A DNA stretch of 64,000 nucleotides from Pseudomonas koreensis (lineage in GTDB: Bacteria; Pseudomonadota; Gammaproteobacteria; Pseudomonadales; Pseudomonadaceae). The stretch covers positions 682,001 through 746,000 of the forward strand of contig NZ_JALJWP010000001.1 of the NCBI RefSeq assembly GCF_024169245.1. Direction: 5' to 3'. The notes beneath the pieces are model-generated. The model searched no databases and was not told where the DNA came from. It saw only the letters and a program-made list of their open reading frames with translations. The translations under genes and the position numbers were made by a program. Below are positions 47,465-55,776 of this stretch, piece by piece (position 1 is the first letter of the stretch; each line of letters opens with the position of its first letter).

Positions 47465-48520
47465 TCAGATGGCAGCGTTGTAGAACTGCTCGCTACTCTT
47501 CTGCTCCACCAGTACCTGCTCGATCGCCGCCTGGTGCACTTCATCGGCGTGCTCTTCACGGGCCTCCGGCTGGATACCGAGGCGTGCGAACAGCTGCATG
47601 TCCTTGTCAGCCTGCGGGTTGGCGGTGGTGAGCAATTTGTCGCCGTAGAAAATCGAGTTGGCGCCGGCGAAAAAGGCCAGGGCCTGCATCTGCTCGTTCA
47701 TCGCTTCACGCCCGGCGGACAGGCGCACGTGGGATTGCGGCATGAGGATGCGCGCCACGGCGAGCATGCGGATGAAGTCGAACGGGTCGATGTCTTCGGC
47801 GTTTTCCAGCGGCGTGCCGGCGACTTTCACCAGCATGTTGATCGGCACCGATTCCGGATGCTCCGGCAGGTTGGCCAATTGGATGAGCAGATTGGCGCGG
47901 TCGTCCAGCGACTCGCCCATGCCGAGAATGCCGCCGGAGCAGATTTTCATTCCCGACTCACGCACGTAGGCCAGCGTTTGCAGACGCTCGCTGTAAGTGC
48001 GGGTGGTGATGATGCTGCCGTAGAACTCCGGCGAGGTGTCGAGGTTGTGATTGTAGTAATCGAGACCGGCCCTGGCCAGCGCTTCGGTCTGCTCCTGATC
48101 GAGACGCCCGAGGGTCATGCAGGTTTCCAGGCCCAGGGCTTTAACGCCTTCCACCATCTTCAACACATACGGCATGTCTTTCGCCGATGGATGCTTCCAC
48201 GCTGCGCCCATGCAGAACCGCGTCGAACCAATGGCTTTGGCCCGGGCCGCTTCTTCGAGGACCTTCTGCACTTCCATTAGTTTTTCTTTTTCCAGACCGG
48301 TGTTGTAGTGCCCGGATTGCGGGCAGTACTTGCAGTCTTCCGGGCAAGCGCCGGTCTTGATCGACAGCAGCGTCGAGACCTGCACGCGGTTGGCGTTGAA
48401 ATGTGCGCGGTGCACCGTTTGCGCCTGGAACAGCAAGTCGTTGAATGGCTGTACGAAGAGTGCTTTGACTTCGGCCAGAGACCAATCGTGACGCAGGGTG
48501 GCGGTGGTGCTCGCGCTCAT
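47465..48520 (-). CDS. bioB: Biotin synthase
   Basis: Radical SAM enzyme that inserts sulfur into dethiobiotin, the last biotin step. The 351-residue protein has [10 protein letters not shown] (CxxxCxxC, about 53-62) for the 4Fe-4S cluster. Residues for the auxiliary 2Fe-2S cluster follow, including Cys in RFCMGAAW and ETCMTLG and the Arg in HVRLSAGRE. The ATG at 48520 has AAGGAA 6 bases upstream. Divergent from comF over a 91-base gap that must contain both promoters. Confidence 0.97.
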   Translation of the reverse strand: MSASTTATLRHDWSLAEVKALFVQPFNDLLFQAQTVHRAHFNANRVQVSTLLSIKTGACPEDCKYCPQSGHYNTGLEKEKLMEVQKVLEEAARAKAIGSTRFCMGAAWKHPSAKDMPYVLKMVEGVKALGLETCMTLGRLDQEQTEALARAGLDYYNHNLDTSPEFYGSIITTRTYSERLQTLAYVRESGMKICSGGILGMGESLDDRANLLIQLANLPEHPESVPINMLVKVAGTPLENAEDIDPFDFIRMLAVARILMPQSHVRLSAGREAMNEQMQALAFFAGANSIFYGDKLLTTANPQADKDMQLFARLGIQPEAREEHADEVHQAAIEQVLVEQKSSEQFYNAAI

Positions 48521-48611
48521 GGGCAATTCCTTGGTTATGCTTGGCCGGCGCCGGGGAAAACGGAATACCCACAGGCGCTACACGGATGTTCGGCATATTT
48601 AAGGAAGAGCG

Positions 48612-49346
48612 ATGCGCTGTCAACCACAATACCAAGGTCAGGTTTACATCTGTTTAAAAAACGTACAGTCCTGCTTGTTATGCGACGAGCCGGCAGAAGC
48701 AGAAATGCCAATATGCGTGGCCTGCGAAACCGAACTGCCCTGGCTCGGCAGCCACTGCCAGAGCTGCGCTTTGCCGCTGGCTGCCGATGGCCTGACCTGC
48801 GGCGAGTGCCTGCTAGAGCCGCCGGCCTTCGAGCAGGTCGCCGTGCCTTGGGTCTATGCATTCCCGGTGGACAGTTTGATCACACGCTTTAAACACAACG
48901 CGAAATGGCCGTTTGGTCACCTGCTCGCCGACGTTCTCGGTCAATACCTGCAGCATCGCTTCGAAGAGGACTTACCGCGCCCGGATGTGTTGCTGCCGGT
49001 GCCGCTAGCGAATAAACGTCTTCGGCGACGAGGTTTCAATCAGGCGTCGATGCTCGCGCGCTGGTTGAGTGTTTCGCTGGATTTGCCGTGTGAAGAACAG
49101 GTACTGCGGCGAATCATGGATACCGATGCCCAGCAAGATCTCGACGCCAAGGCGCGTAAACGCAATCTGCGCAATGCCTTCGCGCTGGCACCTGAGGCGC
49201 AGGTAAGGGGCCGTCATTTCGCGCTGGTTGACGACGTCCTCACCACCGGCGCGACCGCTCAGGCACTGGCGCGATTGTTGATGAACGCAGGTGCGGCGCG
49301 GGTCGATGTGTATTGCCTGGCCCGCACGCCGAAGCCTGGCACCTGA
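48612..49346 (+). CDS. comF: ComF-family phosphoribosyltransferase-like protein
   Basis: 244 residues. An N-terminal double zinc-ribbon-like region (CLLC, CVAC, CQSC and CGEC within 21-66) is followed by a type I PRTase fold with the PRPP loop VDDVLTTGATAQAL (about 208-221). ComF proteins are needed for natural DNA uptake in Bacillus and Haemophilus; in Pseudomonas the role is less clear. The position next to bioB matches P. aeruginosa. The exact start is uncertain because the first 20 residues are poorly conserved. Confidence 0.88.
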   Translation: MRCQPQYQGQVYICLKNVQSCLLCDEPAEAEMPICVACETELPWLGSHCQSCALPLAADGLTCGECLLEPPAFEQVAVPWVYAFPVDSLITRFKHNAKWPFGHLLADVLGQYLQHRFEEDLPRPDVLLPVPLANKRLRRRGFNQASMLARWLSVSLDLPCEEQVLRRIMDTDAQQDLDAKARKRNLRNAFALAPEAQVRGRHFALVDDVLTTGATAQALARLLMNAGAARVDVYCLARTPKPGT

Positions 49347-49361
49347 GCCCAACACCATTCT

Positions 49362-49454
49362 CCTGTAGGAGTGAGCCTGCTCGCGATAGCGCCGGTATTG
49401 CCAACAACGATGCTGACTGATCTACCGCTATCGCGAGCAGGCTCACTCCTACAG
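49362..49454. repeat. REP pair between comF and modE
   Basis: CCTGTAGGAGTGAGCCTGCTC... and ...GAGCAGGCTCACTCCTACAGG form a long inverted repeat with about 35 bases between the arms. The same GTGAGCCTGCTCGCG class occurs at 53.4 kb. Confidence 0.92.
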
Positions 49455-49532
49455 GGGATGTGTGTCGGGCTTGACTCGTACGTTGCAAGTAGCCAACGTC
49501 CATTTCATCGCCCGAGCCAGAAGCGTTCTGCC

Positions 49533-50297
49533 ATGTCCCTGCCCTCCCTGCTCTCCCAACACATCGTCCGCCGTCCGCAACGCATCGCCCTGCTGCAACA
49601 CATCGCCGAGCAGGGCTCGATCACCCGTGCGGCGAAGAGTGCGGGGCTCAGTTACAAGGCGGCGTGGGATGCGATCGATGAGCTGAACAACCTGGCGCAA
49701 AAACCCTTGGTCGAGCGCGTGGTGGGCGGCAAGGGTGGCGGTGGCGCCAGGCTGTCCAGCGAGGGCGAACGGGTGCTGCGCCTGTATCAGAAATTGCAGG
49801 CGTTGCAGGCACAAGTGCTGGAAGCGGCGGAAGACGCCAGCGATCTGGATCTGCTCGGGCGCCTGATGCTCAGGACCAGCGCGCGCAATCAGCTGCACGG
49901 CACGGTCGTGGCGATTCAGGCACAAGGTCGCAACGATCTGATCCGCCTCGAACTGGCCGAAGGCATTGGTCTTGATGCGCAGATTACCCACGACAGCAGC
50001 ATGCATCTGGAGCTGCAGCCCGGTACTGAAGTCGTGGCGCTGATCAAGGCCGGTTGGCTCGAACTGCTTGGCGCCGAACAGCCTGCAACGCCCGGTCATA
50101 ATCTTCTCAAAGGCATCATCGAAGCCGTTCTTGACGCCGAGGACGGCCCCAGCGAAGTACGCATTTCCCTGCCCAACGGCCACACTCTTTGCGCCTTGGC
50201 CGAACCGCTGCACTTGCGCAATCAGGGACTCGCCGTGGGGTCTGCGGTGCAGGTGCAATGCGCGCCGTCCAACGTGCTGATCGGCACGCCGCTCTGA
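49533..50297 (+). CDS. modE: Molybdate-responsive regulator ModE
   Basis: 254 residues. An N-terminal winged HTH (RRPQRIALLQHIAEQGSITR, then AAKSAGLSYKAAWDAIDEL, about 12-50) is followed by two TOBE/Mop-type molybdate-binding repeats in the C-terminal half. Each repeat includes a LHGTVVAIQAQG-like strand pair (about 115-180 and 190-254). ModE binds DNA as a molybdate-loaded dimer and represses molybdate uptake genes; no modABC genes are in this window. Start ATG at 49533 after the REP pair. Confidence 0.92.
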   Translation: MSLPSLLSQHIVRRPQRIALLQHIAEQGSITRAAKSAGLSYKAAWDAIDELNNLAQKPLVERVVGGKGGGGARLSSEGERVLRLYQKLQALQAQVLEAAEDASDLDLLGRLMLRTSARNQLHGTVVAIQAQGRNDLIRLELAEGIGLDAQITHDSSMHLELQPGTEVVALIKAGWLELLGAEQPATPGHNLLKGIIEAVLDAEDGPSEVRISLPNGHTLCALAEPLHLRNQGLAVGSAVQVQCAPSNVLIGTPL

Positions 50298-50368
50298 TTC
50301 GCCTCTGCAACGAAAGCGTCATCGACCCGCATTAAGGTGTTGGCCATAAACCAAGCAGGGAGCCTGAT

Positions 50369-52270
50369 GTGAGCCTATTAGAAGAAAACCAATCCACTGA
50401 TCTGGAAAAAATGGTCGGCCTCAGCCGTCGCGGTTTCATCAGCGCCGGTGCGTTGTGCGGCGCGGCGATGTTCCTGGGCGGCAACCTGTTGACCCGCAGC
50501 GTCATGGCCGCCAGCGTCAGCGCCGGCAACAGCCGTCTGCTCGGTTTCGAGAGCATCCCGGCAGCGACCACCGACGCCATCAGCCTGCCAAAAGGCTACA
50601 AGTCGTCGGTGCTGATCAGTTGGGGCCAGCCGCTGCAAAAGAACGGCCCGGCCTTCGACTCGAGCGGCAATGGCACCGCCGCCGCCCAGGAAGTGCAGTT
50701 CGGCGACAACAACGACGGCATGAGCCTGTTCGCCTTCCCCGACGACAAGAACCGCGCGTTGATGGCGATCAACAACGAATACACCAACTACCGTTATCTG
50801 TATCCCCACGGCGGCATGCCGCAATCGGCCGAAGACGTGCGCAAGGCGCTGGCGTGTGAAGGCGTGTCGGTGATCGAAGTGCAGCGCAAGAACGGCCAAT
50901 GGCAGTTCGTCCAGGGCTCGCGCTACAACCGTCGCATCCACGGCAACTCGCCGCTGCGCATCAGCGGTCCGGCCCGCGGCCACGACTTGATGAAAACCGC
51001 CGCCGACAAGCACGGCAAGAAAGTTCTCGGCACGTTCCAGAACTGCGCCAACGGCAAGACGCCATGGGGCACCTACCTGACCTGCGAAGAAAACTTCACC
51101 GACTGCTTCGGCAGCAGCAACGCCCAGCAGCAGTTCGACGCCGCGCAAAAACGCTACGGCGTCGTCGCCAGCAGCAAAGACATCAACTGGCACCCGCACG
51201 ACCCGCGCTTCGACATGGCCAAGAACCCGAACGAACTCAACCGCCACGGCTGGGTTGTCGAGATCGATCCGTTCGACCCGCAATCGACTCCGGTCAAACG
51301 CACCGCACTGGGCCGCTTCAAACATGAAAACGCCGCACTGGCCGAGACCGATGACGGTCGCGCCGTGGTGTACATGGGCGACGACGAGCGTGGCGAGTTC
51401 ATCTACAAATTCGTCAGCCGCGACCGCATCAATCACCGCAATCAAAAGGCCAACCGCGACATCCTCGATCACGGCACCCTGTATGTGGCGAAATTCGATG
51501 CCGGTGACGGCAACCCCGATCACCCGAAAGGTCAGGGTCAGTGGATCGAACTGACTCACGGCAAGAACGGCATCGACGCCAGCAGCGGGTTTGCCGATCA
51601 GGCTGAAGTGCTGATCCACGCGCGCCTTGCCGCCAGCGTGGTTGGCGCCACACGCATGGACCGCCCGGAGTGGATCGTGGTCAGCCCCAAGGACGGTCAG
51701 GTCTATTGCACCCTGACCAACAACGCCAAGCGCGGCGAAGACGGGCAACCAGTCGGCGGGCCGAACCCGCGCGAGAAGAACGTCTACGGGCAGATTCTGC
51801 GCTGGCGCACCGACCGCGACGATCACGGCTCGAAGACTTTTGCCTGGGATCTGTTTGTGGTTGCCGGCAACCCGGGCGTGCATGCCGGGACGCCGAAGGG
51901 TGGCTCATCGAACATCACCCCGCAGAACATGTTCAACAGCCCGGACGGTCTGGGTTTCGACAAGGCCGGACGCCTGTGGATTCTCACCGACGGCGACTCG
52001 AGCAACGCTGGCGACTTCGCCGGTATGGGCAACAACCAGATGCTCTGCGCCGATCCTGCGACCGGTGAGATTCGCCGTTTCATGGTCGGGCCGGTGGGTT
52101 GCGAAGTGACCGGGATCAGCTTCTCACCGGATCAGAAAACCCTGTTTGTCGGGATTCAGCATCCGGGCGAAAACGGTGGTTCGACCTTCCCCGAGCATCT
52201 GCCCAATGGCAAACCGCGGTCTTCGGTGATGGCGATTACCCGCGAGGATGGCGGGATCGTCGGCGCCTGA
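50369..52270 (+). CDS. PhoX-family (DUF839) alkaline phosphatase, Tat-exported
   Basis: 633 residues with a twin-arginine signal (SRRGFISAGALCGAAMF, residues 19-35) directing a folded protein to the periplasm. The DUF839 fold is a beta-propeller with a Ca/Fe active site. Recognisable parts are TPWGTYLTCEENFTD (about 230-244) and NRHGWVVEIDPFDP (about 290-304). PhoX enzymes release phosphate from phosphomonoesters. The start is a GTG at 50369 with GGGAG 6 bases upstream; the nearby ATG is out of frame. Several paralogues exist in pseudomonads, so no symbol is given. Confidence 0.87.
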   Translation: MSLLEENQSTDLEKMVGLSRRGFISAGALCGAAMFLGGNLLTRSVMAASVSAGNSRLLGFESIPAATTDAISLPKGYKSSVLISWGQPLQKNGPAFDSSGNGTAAAQEVQFGDNNDGMSLFAFPDDKNRALMAINNEYTNYRYLYPHGGMPQSAEDVRKALACEGVSVIEVQRKNGQWQFVQGSRYNRRIHGNSPLRISGPARGHDLMKTAADKHGKKVLGTFQNCANGKTPWGTYLTCEENFTDCFGSSNAQQQFDAAQKRYGVVASSKDINWHPHDPRFDMAKNPNELNRHGWVVEIDPFDPQSTPVKRTALGRFKHENAALAETDDGRAVVYMGDDERGEFIYKFVSRDRINHRNQKANRDILDHGTLYVAKFDAGDGNPDHPKGQGQWIELTHGKNGIDASSGFADQAEVLIHARLAASVVGATRMDRPEWIVVSPKDGQVYCTLTNNAKRGEDGQPVGGPNPREKNVYGQILRWRTDRDDHGSKTFAWDLFVVAGNPGVHAGTPKGGSSNITPQNMFNSPDGLGFDKAGRLWILTDGDSSNAGDFAGMGNNQMLCADPATGEIRRFMVGPVGCEVTGISFSPDQKTLFVGIQHPGENGGSTFPEHLPNGKPRSSVMAITREDGGIVGA

Positions 52271-52278
52271 TCCATCGC

Positions 52279-52347
52279 CTTCGCGAGCGAGCTCGCTCCC
52301 ACATTTGGAATGCGATCCACTGTGGGAGCGAGCTTGCTCGCGAAAGG
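52279..52347. repeat. REP pair after the PhoX-type gene
   Basis: CTTCGCGAGCGAGCTCGCTCCC and its inverted partner GGGAGCGAGCTTGCTCGCGAAAG, with about 24 bases between. Lies between two co-directional genes. Confidence 0.9.
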
Positions 52348-52435
52348 ACCGACCAGACACCAACCACCTCCCCCGCTGCCATCTGCGTTACCATGCCGAG
52401 CCGGACGCAGCAGCCTGCTGCGCGCAGGAGTCAGC

Positions 52436-53410
52436 ATGGCCCACCCGTTTGAAACCCTCACCCCCGATCTTGTCCTGGATGCCGTTGAAAGCATCGGTTT
52501 CCTCAGCGACGCGCGCATTCTGGCGCTCAACAGCTACGAAAACCGTGTGTATCAGGTCGGCATCGAAGACTCCGAGCCGCTGATCGCCAAGTTCTACCGT
52601 CCGCAGCGCTGGACCAACGAGGCCATCCTCGAAGAACACCAGTTCACCTTCGAACTGGCCGACATCGACATTCCGGTGGTGGCGCCATTGATCCACAACG
52701 GCGAAACCCTGCATGAGCACGCCGGTTTCCGCTTCACCCTGTTTCCGCGCCGAGGTGGGCGCGCGCCGGAGCCGGGCAACCTTGATCAGCTGTATCGCCT
52801 CGGCCAGTTGCTCGGGCGCATGCATGCGGTGGGCGGCACCAAGCCGTTCGAACATCGCGAAGCGCTCGCCGTGGAGAACTTCGGCCATGCTTCGCTAAAC
52901 ACTTTGCTCGAAGGTAATTTCATCCCCAAAAGCCTGCTGCCGGCGTACGAGTCGGTGGCCCGCGACCTGCTCAAACGCGTCGAAGATGTCTACGCCGCCA
53001 CGCCGCACCGGAACATCCGCATGCACGGTGACTGCCACCCCGGCAACATGATGTGCCGCGACGAGATGTTTCACATCGTCGACCTCGACGACTGCCGCAT
53101 GGGCCCGGCGGTGCAGGACATCTGGATGATGCTCGCCGGCGATCGTCAGGAGTGTCTGGGGCAGCTGTCGGAATTGATGGACGGCTACAACGAGTTCCAC
53201 GATTTCGACCCGCGCGAACTGGCGCTGATCGAACCGCTGCGCGCCCTGCGCCTGATGCATTACAGCGCCTGGCTGGCGCGGCGCTGGGACGACCCGGCGT
53301 TCCCGCACAGCTTTCCGTGGTTTGGTACGGAACGGTATTGGGGCGATCAGGTGCTGGCGTTGCGCGAGCAGCTGTCGGCGCTCAATGAAGAACCGCTGAA
53401 ACTCTTCTGA
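52436..53410 (+). CDS. srkA: Stress response kinase A (YihE/SrkA)
   Basis: 324-residue Ser/Thr kinase of the aminoglycoside-phosphotransferase fold. The N-lobe contains RILALNSYENRVYQVG (about 23-38) and the Lys in LIAKFYRPQRW. The catalytic loop is MHGDCHPGNMM (about 196-206) and the metal-binding motif is IVDLDDCRMGPA (about 213-224). In E. coli SrkA lowers MazEF-linked death under stress. The ATG at 52436 has AGGAG 5 bases upstream; longer frames run through the REP pair. It is next to rarD, as in P. aeruginosa. Confidence 0.93.
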   Translation: MAHPFETLTPDLVLDAVESIGFLSDARILALNSYENRVYQVGIEDSEPLIAKFYRPQRWTNEAILEEHQFTFELADIDIPVVAPLIHNGETLHEHAGFRFTLFPRRGGRAPEPGNLDQLYRLGQLLGRMHAVGGTKPFEHREALAVENFGHASLNTLLEGNFIPKSLLPAYESVARDLLKRVEDVYAATPHRNIRMHGDCHPGNMMCRDEMFHIVDLDDCRMGPAVQDIWMMLAGDRQECLGQLSELMDGYNEFHDFDPRELALIEPLRALRLMHYSAWLARRWDDPAFPHSFPWFGTERYWGDQVLALREQLSALNEEPLKLF

Positions 53411-53422
53411 TTCACCCCGCCC

Positions 53423-53514
53423 CCTGTAGGAGTGAGCCTGCTCGCGATAGCGGACGGACATTCAACATTGATGTTGGCTGACCCGGCGCTATCGCGAGCA
53501 GGCTCACTCCTACA
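53423..53514. repeat. REP pair between srkA and rarD
   Basis: CCTGTAGGAGTGAGCCTGCTC... and ...GAGCAGGCTCACTCCTACA with the GTGAGCCTGCTCGCGATAGC core on both arms, about 34 bases apart. Confidence 0.92.
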
Positions 53515-53603
53515 ATTGAACTGTGTTCACAAATTCACAACTCACTTGCAGACAAATCTCCTTACAATCCCTCCTTTGTCAGTTGCCTGAGCAAGGATTC
53601 TGC

Positions 53604-54491
53604 ATGCAAGCCGCCAACCCGCGTCGCGGGTACATTCTGGGCCTGAGCGCCTACATCATCTGGGGCCTGTTCCCGATCTATTTCAAAGCCATCGCCGAAG
53701 TCCCGGCAGTCGAGATCATCATCCATCGGGTGCTGTGGTCAGCGCTGTTCGGTGCGTTGCTGCTGATGGTCTGGAAACATCCCGGCTGGTTGCGCGAGTT
53801 GCTGGACAACCCCAAACGTCTCGCGATCCTCGCATTGAGCGGTACGCTGATCGCTGCGAACTGGCTGACTTACGTGTGGTCGGTGAACAACGGCCGCATG
53901 CTCGAGGCGAGTCTGGGTTACTACATCAATCCGCTGGTCAACGTGCTGTTGGGCATGGTGATCCTTGGCGAACGACTGCGGCGTATGCAGTGGGTGGCGG
54001 TGGGTCTGGCTGCGGTGGGTGTGGCGCAACAGGTGTGGCAGGTCGGCAGTTTGCCGTGGGTCTCGTTGGCGCTGGCGTTGACCTTCGGTTTCTACGGTCT
54101 GATCCGCAAGCAGGCGCCGGTCAAGGCGTTGCCGGGGCTGGTGGTGGAAACCTGGATGCTGGTGCCGATTGCGATTGCGTGGTTGCTGTTCAATCAGACT
54201 GCGACCAGCGTGCAACCTGCCTTCTGGACTACGTCCGAGGCGTGGTGGCTGGTGGCCGCCGGCCCGGTGACGCTGGTGCCGCTGGTGTGTTTCAACGCCG
54301 CCACCCGCCATCTGCCTTACACCACCATTGGTTTCCTGCAATACATCGCGCCGACCCTGGTGCTACTGCAGGCCGTGCTGCTGTTTGGCGAGCATTTGTC
54401 GTCCAGCACGCTGGTCGCCTTCATGTTTATCTGGGCCGGTCTGGCGGTGTACAGCGTCGATGCGTGGATAAGTTTGCGCCGACGCGCCTGA
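53604..54491 (+). CDS. rarD: EamA-family transporter RarD
   Basis: 295-residue inner-membrane protein with ten hydrophobic helices in two EamA repeats. RarD family members begin R-G-Y-I-L-G-L-S-A-Y-I-I-W-G-L-F-P-I-Y-F, as here at residues 8-27. GYYINPLVNVLLGMVILGE (about 110-128) and FLQYIAPTLVLLQAVLLFGE (about 247-266) are the repeated C-terminal elements. The substrate is unknown; the name comes from chloramphenicol sensitivity in E. coli. The ATG at 53604 has AAGGA upstream. Confidence 0.92.
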   Translation: MQAANPRRGYILGLSAYIIWGLFPIYFKAIAEVPAVEIIIHRVLWSALFGALLLMVWKHPGWLRELLDNPKRLAILALSGTLIAANWLTYVWSVNNGRMLEASLGYYINPLVNVLLGMVILGERLRRMQWVAVGLAAVGVAQQVWQVGSLPWVSLALALTFGFYGLIRKQAPVKALPGLVVETWMLVPIAIAWLLFNQTATSVQPAFWTTSEAWWLVAAGPVTLVPLVCFNAATRHLPYTTIGFLQYIAPTLVLLQAVLLFGEHLSSSTLVAFMFIWAGLAVYSVDAWISLRRRA

Positions 54492-54676
54492 TCAAAAAAC
54501 GCACAAACCTCCGCAGGCCACAGTTCTCGTGGCCTGCATCGTTCCTTCCCAAGGTTATCCACAGCGTGATCCCCGCCGTTTGTGCGCAAGTCACTGAATG
54601 TTGGCGGTTTTTTGATCAACGGGCGCAAAGCCACAGCCGCCGTGGCGTGGCGGCCTGTCTCTACAGGTTATCCACA
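54489..54676. promoter_or_regulatory. Palindrome-rich gap with two perfect DnaA boxes
   Basis: Two TTATCCACA sites on the plus strand (54555-54563 and 54668-54676), 113 bases apart. They lie with nested inverted repeats: TGATCAAAAAA (54489-54499) against TTTTTTGATCA (54608-54618), and GCACAAAC (54501-54508) against GTTTGTGC (54578-54585). A compact hairpin GCAGGCCAC/GTGGCCTGC (54513-54537) may end rarD transcription. DnaA binding is inferred from consensus only. Confidence 0.5.
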
Positions 54677-54714
54677 GGCAGGTGCACGTTAAACCTGAAT
54701 AACCTCTGCGGCGT

Positions 54715-55233
54715 TCAATCCTCGGTGCGTAGCACCAGTTCCACCATCAACTCGTCGGCCAGCGTTTCCAGGCGCGCCTGCAACTCATCCAGGGACAGCG
54801 TCAGCGGCACCGCCAGAATCGCCTCGGCATGAAACAGCAGCTCGCTGCTCATCGGTGCCGGGCGCACCTCAGTCACCAGCCGTTCCAGGTTCACGCCCTG
54901 CTCACCCAACAGTTGGGTGATATCACGGACGATACCCGGGCGATCATTGCCGACCAGTTCCATGGCGATCGGTTTCCAGGTGCAGGATTGTTCGACAGCG
55001 CTCTCGGCGATCAACACGCGGATGCCATGCGCTGACAGCGCCTGCAGGGAGTCGACCAGTTCATCGTAAGCCTCCGCCGGAACGCCCACGCGCAGAATCC
55101 CGGCGAACTGCCCGGCCATCCGCGACATGCGGCTTTCCAGCCAGTTACCACCGTGCTCGGCGATGCATTGGGCGACGCGTTCGACCTGCCCGGGCTTGTC
55201 CGCGGCGAAAACGGTGAGTACGAGATGGTCCAT
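54715..55233 (-). CDS. GcvR-like double-ACT-domain regulator
   Basis: 172 residues with two ACT domains: MDHLVLTVFAADKPGQVERV (1-20) and MELVGNDRPGIVRDITQLL (about 91-109). The order matches the glycine cleavage repressor GcvR, which in E. coli binds GcvA and glycine. No gcv genes are nearby, so the target is open. Convergent with rarD across the DnaA-box gap, and divergent from glcB over a 543-base gap. Confidence 0.85.
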   Translation of the reverse strand: MDHLVLTVFAADKPGQVERVAQCIAEHGGNWLESRMSRMAGQFAGILRVGVPAEAYDELVDSLQALSAHGIRVLIAESAVEQSCTWKPIAMELVGNDRPGIVRDITQLLGEQGVNLERLVTEVRPAPMSSELLFHAEAILAVPLTLSLDELQARLETLADELMVELVLRTED

Positions 55234-55315
55234 GGCGCAGCCCTCTGTGCATGACTTTTGTTAACGAAGGGCAAGTATAGGCAAGGGCTGGTTTTGCGTT
55301 GAGTTGACTGGCCCC

Positions 55316-55379
55316 TTCGCAAGCAGGCTCGCTCCCACACGGATCGCATTGCAGATGTGGGAGCGAGCCTGCTCGCGAA
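55316..55379. repeat. REP pair upstream of the gcvR-like gene
   Basis: TTCGCAAGCAGGCTCGCTCCC and the inverted GGGAGCGAGCCTGCTCGCGAA, about 22 bases apart, in the divergent gap to glcB. Confidence 0.9.
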
Positions 55380-55776
55380 TAGTGGCATCAGCGACATGTC
55401 CGAAAAACAAATCGTGTACAACTTTCGATATTTAGCTGGAACAATCCAACACTTTTTTGAGAACATCGCGCTCCGCGACGTGACCGCAATGCGTCATGAG
55501 GTCGCAGAACGACGTAATTAGTCTGATTTTCACAAGCGCAACTCATCATGTAGTATGCCGCAGCGCGCACTACATAACGCTGGATCGATGTCTGCCCAAG
55601 GTCCTTCGCAACCCTGAAAGCCCCGTCAGCAAGGCCTCCAAGCCGTTGATTGGTCCTGGCCCAGCCGCCTGCAATGGCATGTACTGGTCGGCAGGTTTGT
55701 GGTTTAAATGGCCGGAAGCTTCATTGTTAAATTGACGAGCTGAAAAGCGAAATAGCTGAGCAGAGTGAGGCAAGCA
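55380..55776. other. glcB upstream region
   Basis: About 400 bases without a supportable gene. It is more AT-rich near 55420-55560 and must carry the glcB promoter. A GTGAGG ribosome-binding site lies 7 bases before the glcB ATG. I did not find a confident sigma-70 or sigma-54 promoter pair or a named operator. Confidence 0.5.
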
